From Agelas oroides (Eukaryota; Porifera; Demospongiae; Agelasida; Agelasidae): DNA of 64,000 nt. The stretch's first letter is position 1. Every line of letters starts with the position of its first letter. The position numbers and the translations under genes were made by a program. Below, in pieces: positions 40,649 to 54,295 of this stretch. The stretch spans positions 1,524,516 through 1,588,515 of the forward strand of contig OX422201.1 in the NCBI GenBank assembly GCA_949130485.1. The letters are read 5' to 3'. Below the pieces are notes generated by a model, which was not told the origin of the DNA, did not search any database, and saw only the letters and a list, made by a program, of their open reading frames with translations.

Positions 40649-43600
40649 CATCAATGAAGGCACTATACGGCGCTGCATGGGACGGAGATATTGGCCGGCA
40701 CGTACAGCTTTGTGCGCCGTTTGCACCGAGAAAGGGTTTACATTTTTAAACTCTTCATACACATAGCTTCTTGATAATATGCACCTTGCATTAGTGCAAC
40801 CATTGTACCAAGCAAGGAAGAGAACCGAATGTACGCAAATTTCCATTGACGGAACTAAACGGCGCAGCAGGGGACGGAGATATTGGCAGGCCCGAACAGC
40901 TTTGTGCGCCTTTTGCACCGAGAAAGGGTTTACATTTTTAAACTCTTCATGCCCATAGTTTCTTGATAACATGCACCTTGCATTAGTGCAACCTTTGCAC
41001 CGAGCAAGGAAGAGTCGCGAATATACGCGAATTTCAAATGAAGGCACTGTACGGCGCTGCATGGGACGGAGATATTGGCCGGCACGTAAAGCCTTGTGCG
41101 CCTTTTGCAACTAGAAAGGGTTTACATTTTTAAACTCTTCATGCCCATAGCTTCTTGATAATATGCACCTTGCATTAGTGCAACCATTGTACCAAGCAAG
41201 GAAGAGAACCGAATGTACGCAAATTTCCATTGACGGAACTAAACGGCGCAGCAGGGGACGGAGATATTGGCAGGCCCGAACAGCTTTGTGCGCCTTTTGC
41301 ACCGAGAAAGGGTTTACATTTTTAAACTCTTCATGCCCATAGCTTCTTGATAACATGCACCTTGCATTAGTGCAACCTTTGCACCGAGCAAGGAAGAGTC
41401 GCGAATATACGCGAATTTCAAATGAAGGCACTGTACGGCACTGCATGGGACGGAGATATTTGCCGGCACGTACAGCTTTGTGCGCCTTTTGCACCGAGAA
41501 AGGGTTTACATTTTTAAACTCTTCATGCCCATAGCTTCTTGATAATATGCACCTTGCATTAGTACAATCATTGTACCAAGCAAGGAAGAGAACCGAATGT
41601 ACGCAAATTTTCATTGACGGCACTAAACGGCGCAACAGGGGACGGAGATATTGGCAGGCCCGAACAGCTTTGTGTGCCTTTTGCACCGAGAAAGCGTTTA
41701 CATTTTTAAACTCTTCATGCCCATAGCTTCTTGATAACATGCACCTCGCATTAGTGCAACCTTTGCACCGAGCTAGGAAGAGTCGTGAATGTACGCGAAT
41801 TTCCATTGAAGGCACTGTACGGCGCTGCATGGGACGGAGATATTGGCCGGCCCGAACAGCTTTGTGCGCCTTTTGCACCTTGAAAGTTTTTACATTTTTA
41901 AACTCTTCATGCCCATAGCTTCTTGATAATATGCACCTTGCATTAGTGCAACCTTTGTACCGAGCTAGGATTAGTTACGAATGTACGCGAATTTCCATTG
42001 AAGGCACTGTACGGCGCTGCATGGGACGGAGATATTGGCTGGCCCGTACAGCTTTGTGCGCCTTTTTCACCGAGAAAGGGTTTACATTTGTAACCTCTTC
42101 ATTCCCATAGCTTCTTGATAATATGCACCTTGCATTAGTGTAACCTTTGCACCGAGCTAGGAAGAGTCGTGAATGTACGCGAATTTCCATTGAAGGCACT
42201 GTACGGCGCTGCATGGGACGGAGTATTGGCCGGCCCGAACAGCTTTGCGCGCCTTTTGCACATAGAAAGGGTTTACATTTTTAAACTCTTCATGCCCATA
42301 GCTTCTTGATAATATGCACCTTGCATTAGTGCAACCTTTGTACCGAGCTAGGATTAGTTGCGAATGTACACGAATTTCCATTGAAGGCACTGTACGACGC
42401 TGCATGGGACGGAGATATTGGCTGGCCCGAACAGCTTTGTGCGCCTTTTTCACCGAGAAAGGGTTTACATTTGTAACCTCTTCATGCCAATAGCTTCTTG
42501 ATAATATGCACCTTGCATTAGTGCAACCTTTGCACCGAGCTAGGAAGAGTCGTGAATTTCCATTGAAGGCACTGTACGGCGCTGCATGGGACGGAGTATT
42601 GGCCGGCCCGAACAGCTTTGTGAGCCTTTTGCACCGAGAAAGGGTTTACATTTTTAAACTGTTAATGCCCATAGCTTCTTGATAACATGCACCTTGCATT
42701 AGTGCAACCTTTGCACCGAGCAAGGAAGAGTCGTGAATGTACGCGAATTTCCATTGAAGGCACTGTACGGCGCTGAACTGGACGGAGATATTGGTCGCCC
42801 CGAACAGCCTTGTGCGCCTTTTGCACCTAAAAAGGGTTTACATTTTTAAACTCTTCATGCCCATAGCTTCTTGATAATATGCACCTTGCATTAGTGCAAC
42901 CATTGTACCAAGCAAGGAAGAGAACCGAATGTACGCAAATTTCCATTGACGGAACTAAACTGCGCAGCGGGGGACGGAGATATTGGCAGGCCCGAACAGC
43001 TTTGTGCGCCTTTTGCACCGAGAATGGGTTTACATTTTTAAACTCTTCATGCCCATAGCTTCTTGATAACATGCACCTTGCATTAGTGCAACCTTTGCAC
43101 CGAGCAAGGAAGAGTCGTGAATGTACGCGAATTTCCATTGAAGGCACTGTACGGCGCTGCATAGGACGGAGATATTGGCCGGCCCGAGCAGCTTTGTGCG
43201 CCTTTTGTACCTAGAAAGGGTTTACATTTTTAAACTCTTCATGCCCATAGCTTCTGGAAAATATGCACCTTGCATTAGTGCAACACATGCACCGAGCTAG
43301 GATTAGTCGCGAATGAACGCGAATTGCCATTGAAGGCACTATTCGGCGCTGCATTCGACGGAGATATTGGCAGGCCAGTATAGCTTTGTGCGCCTTTTGC
43401 AGCGAGAAAGGGTTTACATTTTAATACTCTTCATGCCCATAGCGTCTTGATAACATGCACCTTGCATTAGTGCTACCTTTGTACCGAGCTAGGATTAGCC
43501 GCGAATGTACGCGAATTTCCATTGAAGGCACTATACGGCGCTGCATGGGACGAAATATTGGCCGGCCCGTATAGTTTTGTGCGTATTTTGCACCTAGAAA

Positions 43601-46600
43601 GGGTTTACATTTTTAAACTGTTCATGCCCATAGCTTCTTGATAATATGCACCTTGCATTAGTGCAACACATGCACCGAGCTAGGATTAGTCGCGAATGAA
43701 CGCGAATTTCCATTGAAGGCACTATTCGGCGCTGCATGGGACGGAGATTTTGGCAGGCCAGTATGGCTTTGTGCGCCTTTTGCACCGAGAAAGGGTTTAC
43801 ATTTTAATACTCTTCATGCCCATAGCGTCTTGATAACATGCACCTTGCATTAGTGCTACCTTTGTACCGAGCTAGGATTAGCCGCAAATGTACGCGAATT
43901 TCCATTGAAGGCACTATACGGCGCTGCATGGGACGGTGATATTGGCCGGCGCGTACAGCTTTGTGCGCCTTTTGCACCGAGAAATGGTTTTCGTTTTTAA
44001 ACTCTTCATGCGCATAGATTCTTGATAATATGCACCTTGCAGTAGTGCAACCTTTGTACCGAGCTGGGATTAGTGGCGAATGTACGCGAATTTCCATTGA
44101 AGGCGCTATACGGCGCTGCATGGGACGGTGATATTGGCCGGCCCGTACAGTTTTGTGCGTATTTTGCACCGAGAAGGGGTTTACATTCTTATACTCTTCA
44201 TGCCCATAGCTTCTTGATAGTATGCACCTTGCATTAGTGCAACCTTTGTACCGAGCTGGGATTAGTGGCGAATGTACGAGAATTTCCATTGAAGGCACTG
44301 TACGGCGCTGCATGGGACGGAGATATTTGCCGGCCCGTACAGATTTGTGCGCCTTTTGCACCGAGAAAGAGTTTAAATTTTTAAACTCTTCATGCTCATC
44401 GCTTCATGATAATATGAACATTGCATTAGTGCAACCTTTGTACCGAGCTGGGATTAGTCGCGAATGTACGCGAATTTCCATTGAAGACACTATACCGCGC
44501 TGCATGGGACGGAGAAATTGGCCGGCCCGTACACCTTTGAGCGCCTATTGCACCGTGAAAGGGTTTACAATTTTAAAATATTCCTGCCCCTAGCTTATTG
44601 ATAATATGCGCCTTGCATCAGTGCAACCTTTCTACAGAGCTAGGATTAGTTGCGAATGTACGCTAATTTCCATTGACGGCACTGTACGGCGCTGCATGGG
44701 ACGGAGATATTGGCTGGCCCGAACAGCTTTGTGCGCCTTTTGCACCTAGAAAGGGTTTACATTTTTAAACTCTTCATGCCCATAGCTTCTTGATAATATG
44801 CACCTTGCATTAGTGCAACACATGCACCGAGCTAGGATTAGTCGCGAATGAACGCGAATTTCCATTGAAGGCACTATTCGGCGCTGCATGGGACGGATAT
44901 ATTGGAAGGCCAGTATAGCTTTGTGCGCCTTTTGCAGCGAGAAAGGGTTTACATTTTAATACTCTTCATGCCCATAGCGTCTTGATAACATGCACCTTGC
45001 ATTAGTGCTACCTTTGTACCGACCTAGGATTAGCCTCGAATGTACGCGAATTTCCATTTAAGGCACTATACGGCTCTGCACGGGACGGTGATATTGGTCG
45101 GCGCGTACAACTTTGTGCGCCTTTTGCACCGAGAAAGGGTTTTCATTTGTAACCTCTTCATGCCCATAGCTTCTTGATAATATGCACTTTGCATTAGTGT
45201 AACCTTTGTATCGAGCTAGGATTAGTCACGAATATACGCGAAATTGCAATGAAGGCACTATAAGGCGCTGCATGCGACGGAGATATTGGCCGGCACGTAC
45301 AGCTTTGTGCGCCTTTTGCAACGAGAAAGGGTTTACATTTTTAAACTCTTCATGCCCATAGCTTCTTGATTATATGCACCTTGCATTAGTGCAACCATTG
45401 TACCAAGCAAGGAAGAGAACCGAATGTGCGCAAATTTCCATTGACGGCACTAAACGGCGCAGCAGGGGACAGAGATATTGGCAGGCCCGAACAGCTTTGT
45501 GCGCCTTTTGCACCGAGAAAGGGTTTACATTTTTAAACTCTTCATGCCCATAGCTTCTTGATAACATGCACCTTGCATTAGTGCCACCTTTACACCGAGC
45601 TAGGAAGAGTCGTGAATGTACGCGAATTTCCATTGAAGGCACTGTACGGCGCTGCATGGGACGGAGATATTTGCCGGCCCGAACAGATTTGTGCGCCTTT
45701 TGCACCTAGAAAGGGTTTACATTTTTAAAATCTTCATGCCCATAGCATCTTGAAAATATGCACCTTGCATTAGTGCAACACATGATCCGAGCTAGGATCA
45801 GTCGCGAATGTATGCGAATTTCCATTCAAGGCACTATACGGCACTGCATTGGACGGAGATATTGGCTGGCCCGAACAGCTTTGTGCGCCATTTTCACTAA
45901 GAAAGTGTTTACATTTGTAACCTCTTCATGCCCATAGCTTTTTGATAATACGCACCTTGCATTAGTGTAACCTTTGTATCGAGCTAGGATTAGTCACGAA
46001 TATACGCGAATTTCAAATGAAGGCACTGTACGGCGCTGCATGGGACGGAGATATTAGCCGGCACGTAAAGCTTTGTGCGCCTTTTGCACCGAGAAAGGGT
46101 TTACATTTTTAAACTCTTCATGCCCATAGCTTCTTGATAATATGCACCTTGCATTAGTGCAACCATTGTACCAAGCAAGGAAGAGAACCGAATGTACGCA
46201 AATTTCCATTGACGGAACTAAACGGCGCAGCAGGGGACGGAGATATTGGCAGGCCCGAACAGCTTTGTGCGCCTTTTGCACCGATATAGGGTTTACATTT
46301 TTAAACTCTTCATGCCCATAGCTTCTTGATAACATGCACCTTGCATTAGTGCAACCTTTGCACCGAGCAAGGAAGAGTCGCGAATATACGCGAATTTCAA
46401 ATGAAGGCACTGTATGGCGCTGCATGGGACGGAGACATTGGCCGGCAGGTACAGCTTTGTGCGCCTTTTGCGCCGAGAAAGGGTTTACATTTTTAAACTC
46501 TTCATGCCCATAGCTTCTTAATAATATGCACCTTGCATTAGTGCAACCATTGTACCAAGCAAGGAAGAGAACCGAATGTACGCAATTTTCCATTGACGGC

Positions 46601-49600
46601 AGTAAACGGCGCAGCAGGTGACGGAGATATTGGCAGGCCCGAACAGCTTTGTGCGCCTTTTGCACCGAGAAAGCGTTTACATTTTTAAACTCTTCATGCC
46701 CATAGCTTCTTGATAATATGCACCTCGCATTAGTGCAACCTTTGCACCGAGCTAGGAAGAGTCGTGAATGTACGCGAATTTCCATTGAAGGCACTGTACG
46801 GCGATGCATGGGACGGAGTATTGGCCGGCCCGTACAGCTTTGTGCGCCTTTGCACCTAGGAAGGGTTTACATTTTTAAACTCTTCATGCCCATAGCTTCT
46901 TGATAATATGCACCATGCATTAGTGCAACCTTTGTACCGAGCTAGGATTAGTTGCGAATGTACGCGAATTTCCATTGAAGGCACTGTACGGCGCTGCATG
47001 GGACGGAGATATTGGCTGGCCCGTACAGCTTTGTGCGCCTTTTTCACCGAGAAAGGGTTTACATTTGTAACCTCTTCATGCCCATAGCTTCTTGATAATA
47101 TGCACCTTGCATTAGTGCAACCATTGTACCAAGCAAAGAAGAGAACCGAATGTACGCAAATTTCCATTGACGGAACTAAACGGCGCAGCAGGGCACGGAG
47201 ATATTGGCAGGCCCGAACAGCTTTGTGCGCCTTTTGCACCGAGAAAGGGTTTACATTTTTAAACTCTTCATGCTCATCGCTTCTTGATAACATGCACCTT
47301 GCATTAGTGCAACCTTTGCACCGAGCAAGGAAGAGTCGCGAATATACGCGAATTTCAAATGAAGGCACTGTACGGCGCTGCATGGGACGGAGATATTGGC
47401 CGGCCCGAACAGCTTTGTGCGCCTTTTGCACCTAGAAAGTATTTACATTTTTAAACTCTTCATGCCCATAGCTTCTTGATAATATGCACCTTGCGTTAGT
47501 GCAACCTTTGTACCGAGCTAGGATTCGTTGCGAATGTACGCGAATTTCCATTGAAGGCACTGTACGGCGCTGCATGGGACGGAGTATTGGCATGCCCGAA
47601 CAGCTTTGCACGCCATTTGCACATAGAAAGAGTTTACATTTGTAAACTCTTCATGCCCATAGCTTCTTGATAATATGCACCTTGCATTAGTGCAACCTTT
47701 GCACCGAGCAAGGAAGAGTCGCGAATATACGCGAATTTCAAATGAAGGCACTGTACGGCGCCGCATGGGACGGAGATATTGGCCGGCCCGAACAGCTTTG
47801 TGCGCCTTTTGCACCTAGAAAGTGTTTACATTTTTAAACTCTTCATGCCCATAGCTTCTTGATAATATGCACCTTGCTTTAGTGCAACCTTTGTACCGAG
47901 CTAGGATTAGTTGCGAATGTACGCGAATTTCCATTGAAGGCACTTTACGGCGCTGCATGGGACGGAGTATTGGCAGGCCCGAACAGCTTTGCGCGCCATT
48001 TGCACATAGAAAGGGTTTACATTTTTAAACTCTTCATGCCCATAGCTTCTTGATAATATGCACCTTGCATTAGTGCAACCTTTGCACCGAGCTAGGAAGA
48101 ATCGTGAATGTACGCGAATTTCCATTGAAGGCACTATTCGGCGCTGTATGGGAAGGATATATTGGAAGGCCAGTATAGCTTTGTGCGCCTTTTGCACCGA
48201 GAAAGGGTTTACATTTTAATACTCTTCATGCCCATAGAGTCTTGATAACATGCACCTTGCAATAGTGCTACCTTTGTACCGAGCTAGGATTAGCCGCGAA
48301 TGTACGCGAATTTCCAATGATGGCACTATACGGCGCTGCATGTGATGGAGATATTGGCTGGCACGTACAGCTTTGTGCGCCCTTTGCACCGAGAAAGGGT
48401 TTACATTTTTAAACACTTCATGCCCATAGCTTCTTGATAACATGCACCTTGCATTAGTGCAACCTTTGCACCGATTTAGGATTAGTCGCGAATGTACGCG
48501 AATTTCCATTGAAGACACTATACGGCGCTGCATGGGACAGAGATATTGGCCTGCCCGTACAGCTTTGTGCGCCCTTTGCACCGAGAAAGGGTTTACATTT
48601 TTAAACTCTTCATGCCAATATCTTCAAGATAACATGCACCTTGCATTAGTGCAACATTTGTTCCGAGCTAGGATTAGTCGCGAATGTACGCGAATTTCCA
48701 ATGATGGCACTCTACTGCGCTGCATGGGACGGAGATATTGGCCGACCCGTACAGTTTTGTGCGCCTTTTGCACCGCGAAAGGGTTTACATTTTTAAACTC
48801 TTCATGCCGATAGCTTCCTGATATTATGCTCCTTGTATTAGTGCATCCTTTGTACCGAGCTAGGATTAGTCGCGAATGTACGCGAATTTCCAATGATGGC
48901 ACTCTACTGCGCTGCATGGGACGGAGATATTGGCTGACCCGTACAGTTTTGTGCGCCTTTTGCACCGAGAAAGGGTTTACATTTTTAAACTCTTCATGCC
49001 CATAGCTTCTTGATAATATGCATCTTGCAATAGTGCAACCTTTGTACCGAGCTAGGATTAGTCGCGAATGTACGCGAATTTCCATTGAAGGCATCATACG
49101 GCGCTGCATGTGACGGAGATACTAGCCGGCAAGTACAGCTTTGTGCGCCTTTTGCACCGAGAAAGGGTTTACATTTTTAAACTATTCATGCCCATAGCTT
49201 CTTGATGTTATTCTCCTTGCATTAGTGCAACATTTGTACCGAGCTAGGATTAGTCGCGAATTTACGCGAATTTCCATTGAAGTCACTATTCGGCGCTGCA
49301 TGGGACGAAGATATTGGCAGGCCAGTACAGCTTTGTGCGCCTTTTGCACCAAGAAAGGGTTTCCATTTTCAAACTCTTCATGCCCATAGCTTTTTGATAA
49401 GATGCATCTTCCATTAGTGCAACCTATTTACCGAGCTAGGATTAGTCGCGAATATACTCGAATTTCCATTGAAGTCACTATTCGGCGCTGCATGGGACGG
49501 AGATATTGGCCGGCCCGTACAGCTTTGTGCGCCTTTTGCACCGAGAAAGGGTTTCCATTTTTAAACTCTTCATGCCCATAGCTTTTTGATAATATGCATC

Positions 49601-50954
49601 TTCCATTAGTGCAACCTATGTACCGAGCTAGGATTAGTCGCGAATGTACGCGAATTTCCATTGAAGTCACTATTCGGCGCTGCAAGGGACGGTGATATTG
49701 GCCGGCCCGAACAGCTTTGTGCGCCTTTTGAACCGAGAAAGGGTCTCCATTTTTAAACTCTTCGTGCCGATAGCTTCTTGATAATATGCACCTTGCATTA
49801 GTGCAACCTTTGTACCGAGCTGAGATTAGTCGCGCATGTACGCGAATTTTCATTGAAGGCATTACACGGTGCTGCATGGGACGGAGATATTGGCCGGACC
49901 ATACAGCTTTGTGCGCCATTTGTACCGAGAAAGGGTTTACATTTTTAAACTCTTCCTGCCCATAGCTTCTTGATAACATACACCTTGCATTAGTGCAACC
50001 TTTACACCGAGCTAGGAAGAGTCGTGAATGTACGCGAATTTCCATTGAAGGCACTATTCTGCGCTGCATGGGACGGATATATTGGAAGGCCAGTATAGCT
50101 TTGTGCGCCTTTTGCACCGAGAAAGGGTTTACATTTTAATACTCTTCATGCCCATAGCGTCTTGATAACATGCACCTTGCATTAGTGCTACCTTTGTACC
50201 GAGCTAGGATTAGCCGCGAATGTACGCGAATTTCCAATGAAGGCACTATACGGCGCTGCATGGGACGGAGATATTGGCCGGCACGTACAGCTTTGTGCGC
50301 CTTTTGCACCGAGAAAGGGTTTACAATTTTAAACTCTTCATGCCCATAGCTTCTTGATAACATGCACCTTGCATTAGTGCAACCTTTGCACCGAGCTTGG
50401 AAGAGTCGTGAATGTGCGCGAATTTCCATTGAAGGCACTGTACGGCGCTGCATGGGACGGAGATATTGACCGGCCCGAACAGCTTTGTGCGCCTTTTGCA
50501 CCTAGAAAGGGTTTACATTTTTGAACTCTTCATGCCCATAGCTTCTTGATAATATGCACCTTGCATTAGTGCAACACATGCACCGAGCTAGGATTAGTCG
50601 CGAATGAACGCGAATTTCCATTGAAGGCACTATTAGGCGCTGCATGGGACGGGGATATTGGCAGGCCAGTATAGCTTTGTGCGCCTTTTGCACCTAGAAA
50701 GGGTTCACATTTTAATACACTTCATGCCCATAGCGTCTTGATAACATGCACCTTGCATTAGTGCTACCTTTGTACCGAGCTAGGATTAGCCGCGAATGTA
50801 CGCGAATTTCCATTGAAGGCACTATACGGCGCTGCATGGGACGGTGATATTGGCCGACGCGTACAGCTTTGTGCGCCTTTTGCACCGAGAAAGGGTTTTC
50901 AATTTTTAAACTCTTCATGCGCATAGATTCTTGATAATATGCACCTTGCAGTAG
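40649..50954. repeat. 192-bp satellite, block 2 (about 54 monomers)
   Basis: Head-to-tail monomers in one orientation, generally a few to 15 percent different from each other by eye. At least two monomer types alternate: one with 'cgaatgtacgcgaatttcca' and one with 'agaaccgaatgtacgcaaat' plus 'gacggaactaaacggcgc'. The 38164-38560 segment closely resembles 40651-41050, on the two sides of the minisatellite. Confidence 0.97.
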
Positions 50955-51547
50955 TTTTTTTTTTTTTAGAGAAGGAATGTGCACATGTTGAAAAGAACAA
51001 AAGTATAAAACATGAAAACAAAATAGTAAGGAGTTTTAGGAAGTCTAAAGTTGGAGTAATTCTATTGAATGAGGAGACCCTCCGCAGTGGCAAGGGTGAT
51101 GTCGATCTCACATCTTGGGCGATGGTAGGATGATCGGCTGCCCCTGATGCACATGATGGCTGATCGTAGAATGGCGAATGAGAGTCGGCACCTCAGCCAG
51201 CACATGACGTTGGAGTAGTGTTTCTGTTGTTTCGAACTGATGAGATCTGCCAAGCGTTTGTAGAAAGTTGTGGCTTCACTGCCAAGACCTCCAGTTGTGG
51301 ATAGCACTAGAGGGGTGAAGACACCATGTTCAACTTCACGCACACGTTCTCCATATTCCCTTTTCTTAGCCTGTTCGTGACGACGGAAGGCAGCCTGGAG
51401 ACTCATGGAGCGGTAGCTTGATGCGTTTGGGTGAAAAACCCTTACGTCAAAAAATGCATCTTGGGCTCCGTTCCAAAAGCCTCTCGCGCTGATGTCAAGT
51501 CGTGCGCCGTCTTCTCTGTTGGCAGAAAAGGGAATATGGAGAACGTC
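50955..51547 (-). mobile_element. 3' end of a LINE, 5'-truncated, poly(A) tail
   Basis: The minus-strand frame up to 51601 starts in satellite sequence, then from about codon 24 reads DGARLDISARGFW, AFFDVRVFHPNASSYR, EHGVFTPLVLSTTGGLG, ATTFYKRLADLIS and LRCRLSFAILRSAIMCIRGS. This C-terminal block is familiar from proteins downstream of reverse transcriptase in sponge and cnidarian non-LTR elements. After the stop, a run of 13 T (50955-50967) is its poly(A) tail. The 5' part including the reverse transcriptase is absent. The satellite has opposite orientation on its two sides. Confidence 0.8.
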
Positions 51548-54075
51548 TCCGTCCCATGCAGCGCCGTACAGTGCCTTCAATGGAAATTCGCGCACATTCA
51601 CGACTCTTCCAAGCTCGGTGCAAAGGTTGCACTAATGCAAGGTGCATGTTATCAAGAAGCTATGGGCATGAAGAGTTTAAAAATGTAAACCCTTTCTCGG
51701 TGCAAAAGGCGCACAAAGCTGTATGTGCCGACCAATATCTCCGTCCCATGCAGCGCCGTATAGTGCCTTCATTGGAAATTCGCGTACATTCGCGGCTAAT
51801 CCTAGCTCGGTACAAAGGTAGCACTAATGCAAGGTGCATGTTATCAAGACGCTATGGGCATGAAGAGTATTAAAATGTAAACCCTTTCTCGGTGCAAAAG
51901 GCGCACAAAGCTATACTGGCCTTCCAATATATCCGTCCCATGCAGCGCCGAATAGTGCCTTCAATGGAAATTTGCGTACATTCACGACTCTTCCTAGCTC
52001 GGTGCAAAGGTTGCACTAATGCAAGGTGCACTTTAGCAAGAAGCTATGGGCAAGAAGAATTTAAAATTGTAAACCCTTTCTCGGTGCAAAAGGCGCACAA
52101 AACTGTACGGGTCGGCCAATAACTCCGTCCCATGCAGCGCAGTAGAGTGCCATCATTGGAAATTCGCGTACATTCGCGACTAATCCTAGCTCGGAACAAA
52201 TGTTGCACTAATGCAAGGTGCATGTTATCTTGAAGATATTGGCATGAAGAGTTTAAAAATGTAAACTCTTTCCCGGTGCAAAAGGCGCACAAAGCTGTAC
52301 GGGCAGGCCAATATATCTGTCCCATGCACCGCCGTATAGTGTCTTCAATGGAAATTCGCGTACATTCGCGACTAATCCTAGCTCGGTACAAAGGTTGCAC
52401 TAATGCAAGGTGCATATTATCAAGAAGCTATGGGCATGAAGAGTTTAAAAATGTAAACCCTGTATCAGTGCAAAAGGCGCACAAAGTTGTACTGGCCGGC
52501 CAATATCTCCGTCCCATGCAGCGCCGTATAGAGCCTTCAATGGAAATTCGCGTACATTCGCGACTAATCCTAGCTCGGTACAAAGGTTGCACTATTGCAA
52601 GATGCATATTATCAAGAAGCTATGGGCATGAAGAGTTTAAAAATGTAAACCCTTTCTCGGTGCAAAAGGCGCACAAAGCTGTATGTGCCGACCAATATCT
52701 CCGTCCCATGCAGCGCCGTATAGTGCCTTCATTGGAAATTCGCGTACATTCGCGGCTAATCCTAGCTCGGTACAAAGGTAGCACTAATGCAAGGTGCATG
52801 TTATCAAGACGCTATGGGCATGAAGAGTATTAAAATGTAAACCCTTTCTCGGTGCAAAAGGCGCACAAAGCTATACTGGCCTTCCAATATATCCGTCCCA
52901 TGCAGCGCCGAATAGTGCCTTCAATGGAAATTTGCGTACATTCACGACTCTTCCTAGCTCGGTGCAAAGGTTGCACTAATGCAAGGTGCACTTTAGCAAG
53001 AAGCTATGGGCAAGAAGAATTTAAAATTGTAAACCCTTTCTCGGTGCAAAAGGCGCACAAAACTGTACGGGTCGGCCAATAACTCCGTCCCATGCAGCGC
53101 AGTAGAGTGCCATCATTGGAAATTCGCGTACATTCGCGACTAATCCTAGCTCGGAACAAATGTTGCACTAATGCAAGGTGCATGTTATCTTGAAGATATT
53201 GGCATGAAGAGTTTAAAAATGTAAACTCTTTCCCGGTGCAAAAGGCGCACAAAGCTGTACGGGCAGGCCAATATATCTGTCCCATGCACCGCCGTATAGT
53301 GTCTTCAATGGAAATTCGCGTACATTCGCGACTAATCCTAGCTCGGTACAAAGGTTGCACTAATGCAAGGTGCATATTATCAAGAAGCTATGGGCATGAA
53401 GAGTTTAAAAATGTAAACCCTGTATCAGTGCAAAAGGCGCACAAAGTTGTACTGGCCGGCCAATATCTCCGTCCCATGCAGCGCCGTATAGAGCCTTCAA
53501 TGGAAATTCGCGTACATTCGCGACTAATCCTAGCTCGGTACAAAGGTTGCACTATTGCAAGATGCATATTATCAAGAAGCTAAGGGCATGAAGAGTTTAA
53601 AAATGTAAAACCTTTCTTGGCGCAAAAGGCGCACAAAACTGTACGGGTCGGCCAATATCTCCGTCCCATGCAGCGCAGTAGAGTGCCATCATTGAAAATT
53701 CGCGTACATTCGCGACTAATCCTAGCTCGGAACAAATGTTGCACTAATGCAAGGTGCATATTATCAAGAGGCTATGGGCTTGACGAGTTTAAAAATGTTA
53801 ACCTTTTTTCGGTGCAAAAGGCGAACAAAGCTGTACGGACCGGCCAATCTCTCCGTCCCATTCAGCGCCGTATAGTGCCTTCAATGGAAATTCGCGTACA
53901 TTCGCGACTAATCCTAGCTCGGTACAAAGGTTGCACTATTGCAAGATGCATATTATCAAGAAGCAATGGGCATGAAGAGTTTAAAAATGTAAACCCTTTC
54001 TAGGTGCAAAAGGCGCACAAAGCTGTTCGTGCCGGCCAATATCTCCGTCCCATGCAGCGCCGTACAATGCCTTCA
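51548..54075. repeat. 192-bp satellite, inverted block (about 13 monomers)
   Basis: Monomers read as the reverse complement of blocks 1 and 2 (for example 'gtcccatgcagcgccgtata'). Left boundary: the LINE fragment. Right boundary: a filler 'agaccactc' at about 54076-54084, after which orientation switches back. It contains a tandem 960-bp duplication (about 51647-53582). Confidence 0.95.
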
Positions 54076-54084
54076 AGACCACTC

Positions 54085-54295
54085 TTAGTGCTACCTTTGT
54101 ACCGAGCTAGGATTAGCCGCGAATGTACGCGAATTTCCAATGAAGGCACTATACGGCGCTGCATGGGACGGAGATATTGGTCGGCACATACAGCTTTGTG
54201 CGCTTTTTGCACTGGGAAATGGTTGACATTTTTAAACTCTTCATGTCCATAGCTTCTTGATAATATGCATCTTGCAATAGTGCAACCTTTGTACC
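54085..54295. repeat. 192-bp satellite, short block in the original orientation
   Basis: About one monomer, from 'ttagtgctacctttgtacc' to 'caacctttgtaccg', where the reverse-transcriptase element begins. Confidence 0.9.
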
